Assembly (NCBI GenBank): GCA_029204045.2
Contig: CM055067.1
Span: 24,440,838-24,504,837 of the forward strand
Reading direction: 5' to 3'
From: Tillandsia leiboldiana
Taxonomy: Eukaryota > Streptophyta > Magnoliopsida > Poales > Bromeliaceae
Length of the DNA stretch: 64,000 nt
Below, piece after piece: positions 58,740 through 64,000 of the stretch. The translations under genes were made by a program, and so were the position numbers. The notes under the pieces are model-generated. The model worked only from the letters and a program-made list of their open reading frames with translations, had not been told where the DNA came from and ran no database searches. Each line of letters begins with the position of its first letter. The first letter of the stretch is position 1.

Positions 58740-59469
58740 GCCAGGGCGCAGCCCCGCGCGGCACCAGCCCGCGCGGCGCCCCTCCTGCGGGCGGCCCCGC
58801 GCGGCCGAGCGCCGCGCGGGCGCGCGGCCCGCGGTGCGGGGCGACCCCGCGCGGCACCAGCCCGCGCGGGCGCTCCTCCTGCGGGCGGCCCCGCGCGGCC
58901 GAGCGCCGCGCGGGCGCGCTGCCCGCGGTGCGGGGCGACCCCGCGCGGCACCAGCCCGCGCGGCGCCCCTCCTGCGGGCGGCCCCGCGCGGCCGAGCGCC
59001 GCGCGGGCGCGCGGCCCGCGGTGCGGGGCGACCCCGCGCGGCACCAGCCCGCGCGGGCGCCCCTCCTGCGGGCGGCCCCGCGCGGCCGAGCGCCGCGCGG
59101 GCGCGCTGCCCGCGGTGCGGGGCGACCCCGCGCGGCACCAGCCCGCGCGGCGCCCCTCCTGCGGGCGGCCCCGCGCGGCCGAGCGCCGCGTGGGCGCGCT
59201 GCCCGCGGTGCGGGGCGACCCCGCGCGGCACCAGCCCGCGCGGGCGCCCCTCCTGCGGGCGGCCCCGCGCGGCCGAGTGCCGCGCGGGCGCGCTGCCCGC
59301 GGTGCGGGGCGGCCCCGCGCGGCACCAGCCCGCGCGGGCGCCCCTCCTGCGGGCGGCCCCGCGCGGCCGAGCGCCGCGCGGGCGCGCGGCCCGCGGTGCG
59401 GGGCGGCCCCGCGCGGCACCAGCCCGCGCGGCCGCCCCCCTCCTGCGGCGGCCCCGCGCGGCCGAGCGC
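58740..59469 (-). repeat. Very G+C-rich minisatellite, about 94-bp unit
   Basis: Eight copies with CCTCCTGCGG starting at 58781, 58875, 58968, 59062, 59155, 59249, 59343 and 59439 (period 93-96). Copies are nearly identical. Both strands stay open for hundreds of codons only because of the composition. Confidence 0.92.
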
Positions 59470-60166
59470 TGTAATAACTCAAAATATTTTATTTTAATAA
59501 ATAGTCTAAAAGTGAATTTTGACCTGGTTTTTGAATTCAGAAGACCTATGTTGATTTATTTAGTCAATTGCCAGTGTGCGAGTTGCACGTTTTACGAGAC
59601 AAAAAGGCTACTTTCCAATCCGGACATGATCTTGGAAATCCGAGTTGACCGTTGCGATCGTCTCGTTGAACTGAGCGAGATTCATATTCAGCACTTTTCG
59701 ATCTGACGGTCGGATCTTCCAGAAACCGATGAAGAAGCAAGTAAATAAACGCAATCACTGTAACACAGTGCCTGTGCACAGTGTCGCTTAAGTGGCCACT
59801 GTGGATGAACAGTAAACCTCAATTTCGGGACTACGGCGGTTACAACGCTGACTAATTCACTGTTCGGAATCCGAATATAGTGATCCAGGTAGTCATCTCG
59901 AACGGCTTCGATGTTCTGAACGCAATGGCGCAGTCGAAAATTCTGTTTGACGACTCTGGGATCTCGAAAAGCGCGAAAACTGTATTTTTACACAGTATTT
60001 ATGGACCGAGATTTTATCCGGGCAGTTTTTCGAAAATTAGAAATCGCCACCTGATAGGTCTCGTCGAGCCGGACGCCATGGCGCAGTCCATTTTCCGTTT
60101 CAACGACCGGATCGCCTCGAAAAGCATAAAATACAGCGAAAAATGCGACTTTTGCACTTGGAACCC

Positions 60167-60173
60167 TATATAT
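60167..60173 (+). promoter_or_regulatory. TATA-like box of F LTR
   Basis: TATATAT in CCCTATATATC, about 700 bp into the LTR, giving a transcribed R/U5 leader of more than 3 kb. Confidence 0.5.
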
Positions 60174-62472
60174 CTTGCCTCGTTTTGCATGCTATCTCTT
60201 GGAGAAGGACTTGAGTGTGGAACTAAAGTATTGTGAAGGACTGGGTTGCAAATGTTGTGGTTGGAGGGGGGCAAATTGCAAAGTTGTAATATACATTTAT
60301 ACGTGTCCTCGGCTAGGGTTTCCGCAAATCCTAAACCCTTAACCCTTGCCCTAGCCGCACTCTCAACACCCCCCCTCTCCTCGGCCGCATCCCCAGGAAC
60401 CTCCCCGCACCGGCCGCCGCCTTGCCCGTCACCGGAGAAGATCACGAACTCCTCTTGATCTCGGGTTCTTGTTGAGGAAGAAGGCTCGAGAGGGCCCTGG
60501 TGATCGAGACCTGGTCCTGTGGAGCTCCCCGTGGTTCAGCAACCGAGCCGTGGTGGTCTCGGCCCCTGCCGCCACCGTGCACCGCCGCGGGAGTGGGCGC
60601 CCCCTTGCTAAGCTCCGGCGAGGTAAGAAGTTGAAACCGTTTATTTTTGTTTGGCACTTGGACCCTTGTAGACTCTTCCTGACACTAAGAGGATCATCCT
60701 CATGCCGTCCCAGCCGTCGCCGTCCACCCGGTTGCCGGCGGGAGCGAGGTATTGCCGGAATATCAAGCTTTTTGCCGAGCTTCATCACGGGCTTCATCCG
60801 GCCGTTGAACCACAGATCAAAGCCGTTGATCTCGTTCTCCTCATCTACTGCAAGCTCTCCACAAAGTCTGAGGGTGATCGGACGTAGATCGAGCCCGCGC
60901 GGAGAAGCCCTAGAACCCGGTCTTCTTCAACAAGCGCCGACCGTCGCCGTCCGGCGCCGCCGCGGCCTCCCGACGCCGGCCACCGCTGCACCGAGCCTCG
61001 CGGTGAGGAGTAGAGGCTTCTGGTCCAACTTTCTCCGGCCCGGAGGCTGCCGGCCGGAAAACACCATTAACGGCCAACGAAGCTTCCCCGAGCTTCGCCG
61101 CCGCGCGTCGCCGGCGCCTCCAGATCCCGGAAAACTATCCAGGTAGGCTTATTTGGTCCTTAGGAGCTTTCCCATCGAGTTGCATGCAAAGCTTAACGTC
61201 GGGTTTTTAATCTGTAGCATTGCACCCGATCTACACCTAGCTTCGGCCTCCGGCGATCCCCGGCGATCTGGGCTCCGTCCAACCGTACAGGTAAGGCCTA
61301 AAGTACCTATTGAAGCACTCCATGATTTTGGTTTTGGCCTAGGACCCTCTCTGTGTTGGCTCTCCAGCCTTGCACCCGAGATCACCCTCTCGGGCTCATC
61401 TCCGGCCGCCGCCGCCTCCGGCCGCCGGGGCTCGACCCCACTTGCACCAAGCAGCTTCTGGGACCTCCATTTACCTGATGCTCCTCTTGGTAACAGGTCT
61501 GCACCTGTGCTGCTCAAGAACACCCAACCCGAGCTTGGGCCTTTTGGGTGGTGCCGCTCCGGCAACTCCTCCGGCCGATCTCCGGCAAACCTCAGGTGAG
61601 CCCCGTTGTACATGGTCCATACTGATCACCATGCTCTAGTTAACTCTCAGATTGATCATGTATAGGTTAAGTGGTAGCGTAGTGGCTTGTTGGACTTAGT
61701 AGTTGTTGGGCCAACCTTGCCCTCGGGATCCGTGCCAGGCCAAACTTGTAAGCACGGCCCTGGTCTCGTCGTAATGAACACACTGGAATTTACGGATTTA
61801 CTTTTGGATCCCCGGATTGCAAGAACAAGTCGAAACAGTCAACTAACTTAATGTATTTAGGCAAATTAAAAGTTATTATGGACCAAAATGTAAAATGAAC
61901 ATGCTAGCTCTCTTTAAACAGTGTTTTTACACTAACTGAACATTTTGTTAGAGTCCCGTGGACTCTCGTTGATCGGAAATCGGATTTGTATTCAATAAAT
62001 CGACGACATTGCTCCTTATTAGCATCGCATTACTGTTGTGTCATCGGGATGGGTTTGTGTGAGTCTGTTACTGATTTTTAGCCCTTGTTCAGGGCCCAGT
62101 TGTTCAGCACCAGCCTCCCGGCAGTCTAGCGGGAGTTCGGGATCGGCCTACATTCAGGTGGGTTGTTTTTACCTTATTCCTAGCCTCTAAATTCTATCTT
62201 ATTGGACGGGGTCTATTCTAAGTGTACTGGGGTTACATAATGACGGGGGATAGCTTATGCATGTTAGTGGGTTCGCTATAATGACTAGCGTCGATTGCCG
62301 ACGGTGTTCTTCTTTTTCAACCCTTATATGTCAGCGGGCCACCTTCGAGTGCGCGCAGTATTACCTTGTTTTCGATTATGCACTTAACCTCATTTACCTC
62401 ATTACTCTTATTATTCTTATTGTGATACTGACATGATGGTGGTCACGGTTACTGGGCTCGAGGTTGCCACAC

Positions 62473-62520
62473 GCGCACCCGCGGTTTGGCCACCGCAGAA
62501 GGTGCGCTTTTCCGGAAAAG
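62473..62520 (+). other. Conserved hairpin plus palindrome in F LTR
   Basis: Sense strand: GCGCACCC, GCGGT, loop TTGGCC, ACCGC, AGAA bulge, GGTGCGC (62473-62507), then CTTTTCCGGAAAAG (62507-62520). Matches D and E read on their minus strands. Confidence 0.8.
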
Positions 62521-62613
62521 AGGTCGTAGAACCCGTGTATACCCACGAGGTGACGTAGTGGGGGCCCCTTATTAGTTGTGGGGTTGAGGCGCCTAGGTGC
62601 GAGCGGAGCGGCC

Positions 62614-62684
62614 CGCCGGTTTAGTTGTCCGGCGCGGTCGCGGTGTTGCAGGTACGGTATGGGGCCGTCGGTAGTGGACCGACG
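62614..62684 (+). other. Two hairpins downstream in F leader
   Basis: CGCCGG/CCGGCG around TTTAGTTGT (62614-62634) and CGTCGG/CCGACG around TAGTGGA (62666-62684). The first has the same loop as D but a different paired stem. Confidence 0.65.
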
Positions 62685-63517
62685 CGGCCGGGTATTACAG
62701 GATGCAGGTGTACAGGTTGCCTTTCCTCCTTGGGAGGATGGTTGCTCCAGTTGTCTTCACGGTTTGTTTTACTATATTCTCCTGCTTTACTGTTTCTGCG
62801 TCACTGACATCCCACTTCGTGACAGGGTCCAGACGGGGAGGGAGGTAGGCGGCGGTGAGGACGGGACAGGAGCAGCTGGGTCGCTGGGGACCCTGGACTG
62901 TATTTATTCTTTTATTCTCGCTTTTCATTATTCTGTAGTCATGTGAGTGGTTCGCGATACCCCCGTGGGGTCGGCATGGATGTCGGTACGGGCTACATTT
63001 AGTGCCCCTAGTGGAATATCTTTCCCTTTTCTTTCTATCGGCCATTTGAAAATCAAGAAGGCAGAAGCCAAGGAAAAGTCTGCGAAAACCGTTTTTAAAA
63101 ATCTAAGTGTCGTGTGGGCACCGTTTTCAAACCTTGTGGATTTATGCTGATTTCGAAACTAGCTTTCAAAACGTAAGCGCCGGGTAGGCGCTCTTTCAAA
63201 ACTGTGGATTTATCCTTTCCAAATTGATCGGCCATACGTTCTTCTTTTATTAGTTTAGAATACTGGTTGCTTTGTGAACAACTGTTGTGATTGATTGGTT
63301 GTGTATGTTGGAACACGTACTGAACGCTACGCCGTGCACGTACAGGGGAGACTCTGTCCGGTTTGCAGAGTGACCCTGTACGTGTGGCGGGTCTGGGCAC
63401 GCGCCGGGGAAGAGGGGTTCTCTAAAAAAAAAAAAAAAAAAAAAATTTACGCGTCAAATATTCGGCTTTTATGAATCGTTTCCGCTAAAACAAACCCCCG
63501 GGGCGTGACAGATTAAA

Positions 63518-63529
63518 TGGTATCAGAGA
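63518..63529 (+). other. Primer-binding site of F
   Basis: TGGTATCAGAGA, seven bases inside the LTR end. Same form as D. Confidence 0.85.
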
Positions 63530-63556
63530 GTTCTTTCAATCACAACAGTTAGCGCC

Positions 63557-63860
63557 GACATCCGTGGACAACCCTCACATGCCTACATACGAATGAAATG
63601 GGTAGGGCATAGGACTGTAGAACGTGAGTGACCGAGGGGGGAGAATGTTGAGTCCTTTCTCTCACTTTATGGTTGTTGTTAGTAGGGTAGTCTAAAGTTG
63701 ACTCTTGTGATGTGTGACAGACATGGCCCGTACTAGATCATCGGCCGGGAACGCAGAGTCAGTGTCCGACATCCACGGAGATATCACACTTAGCTACGAA
63801 TGAATGAATTGAATAAGGCATAGAAGCGTAGAACGCGAGTGATCGGGGGAGCGGGGGAAA
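63557..63860 (+). repeat. Direct duplication just inside the PBS of F
   Basis: GACATCC recurs at 63557 and 63768 (period 211 bp), each followed by TACGAATGAA, GGCATAG and GTAGAACG segments. D has only one copy at this place. The sequence from 63860 to 64000 is uncoded leader that also matches D. Confidence 0.65.
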
Positions 63861-64000
63861 AGTATATGACCCGTTTTCTAGATAGTTGGTTAAGTGCTGT
63901 ACTAGCGGAGTCCGGAACTGACTTGTGGGTGTGTGAGTACGGATTAAGTTTTGTTTCTCGTTTTAGCTCGGTTGTCGCGTTTATGTAGTCGTGTTGCTTG

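Larger units (their letters stand above)
57322..59469 (-). mobile_element. Gypsy E, LTR fragment, minus strand
   Basis: Begins TGTCACGCCCCGGGGG like D and shares with it a T run, a CCGCATA segment, the conserved palindrome/hairpin (58358-58404) and overall plan, but most of the sequence is diverged. Cut by F at 59470; the remainder is outside the window. Long frames on both strands at 58520-59500 come from the G+C-rich repeats and are not genes. Confidence 0.8.
59470..63510 (+). repeat. 5' LTR of gypsy F
   Basis: 4041 bp, TGTAATAAC...GGGGCGTGACA. TATA-like TATATAT at 60167-60173, hairpins at 62473-62684, and 22 A at 63424-63445. No gene is supported in it despite a 225-codon frame near 60470-61146. 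Confidence 0.85.
59470..64000 (+). mobile_element. Gypsy F, 5' LTR and start of internal region
   Basis: Plus-strand element inserted in the E minisatellite. LTR 59470-63510, PBS 63518-63529, internal region to the window end. Its LTR start aligns with the LTR 3 start of D read on the minus strand, for example GACCTATGTTGA near 59545 and ACGAGACAAAAAGG near 59595. Its internal start also matches D inside the PBS. The right end and TSD are beyond the window. Confidence 0.85.

Noticed and set aside
58524..59497. Overlapping open frames of 200-290 codons on both strands
   Set aside because: They are produced by the 94-bp G+C-rich minisatellite, whose composition has few stop codons in any frame; all frames repeat a unit of about 31 residues and none resembles a protein family.
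60318..60345. Telomere-like CCTAAACCC/CTTAACCC motifs
   Set aside because: Only two or three loose copies, no array, inside an LTR.
60469..61146. Possible 225-codon gene in the F LTR
   Set aside because: Falls wholly within the LTR, has no recognisable domain, and overlaps minus-strand frames of similar quality; composition explains it.

Overview
The window is plant nuclear heterochromatin. I find no host gene, tRNA, rRNA or CRISPR array; almost every base belongs to an LTR retrotransposon. The primer-binding sites match the 3' end of initiator-Met tRNA. The Ty1/copia gag-pol has plant-type zinc knuckles, and the Ty3/gypsy relics have multi-kilobase LTRs, so this is a flowering plant with a large repeat-rich genome. 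The species cannot be read from the sequence.

The layout is a nest of insertions four deep, worked out from LTR pairs, target-site duplications and interrupted homologies. The host of everything is an old copia copy, I (24114-27976, with both ends outside the window). Its gag is broken by gypsy H, a minus-strand LTR at 1-901 and 22729-24113. H is broken by copia A (902-22728), and A by gypsy B (10804-20997, minus). The reverse transcriptase of I is broken by a gypsy of the G family. G has a 5' LTR-like block at 27977-30464, leader at 30465-30634, body at 53277-56676 and 3' LTR from 56677. G is interrupted by copia C (30635-53271), which contains gypsy D (36188-52232, minus). The 3' LTR of G is interrupted by gypsy E (57322-59469, minus), which is interrupted by gypsy F (59470 to beyond the window end, plus).

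A is the most informative element. It has 1345-bp LTRs, a PBS, a gag-pol with three stops and two frameshifts, an intact 483-codon second ORF, and a PPT. The second ORF lies behind its own LTR-like promoter block and a candidate 5'-UTR intron. C is a gag-only relative with 1.4-kb LTRs; it lacks protease, integrase, RT and the second ORF. B and D have LTRs larger than their 2.2-2.4-kb internal regions and keep only fragments of gag or pol. The outer LTRs of D are about 99.8% identical, so it moved recently using proteins from elsewhere. D appears as LTR-internal-LTR-internal-LTR, with a 100-N gap in the middle LTR, so that structure needs checking against the assembly.

The most unusual signals are RNA-like. 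The transcribed leaders of both copia elements carry an array of short hairpins. They share one six-base loop (TGGATT/TGGACT) while their stems differ and stay complementary. The gypsy elements D, E and F share a different conserved hairpin beside a 14-bp palindrome, also with compensatory stem changes, plus a second set of hairpins with loop TTTAGTTGT. Together with the independent promoter cassette of the second ORF in A, these are the best candidates for undescribed biology here.
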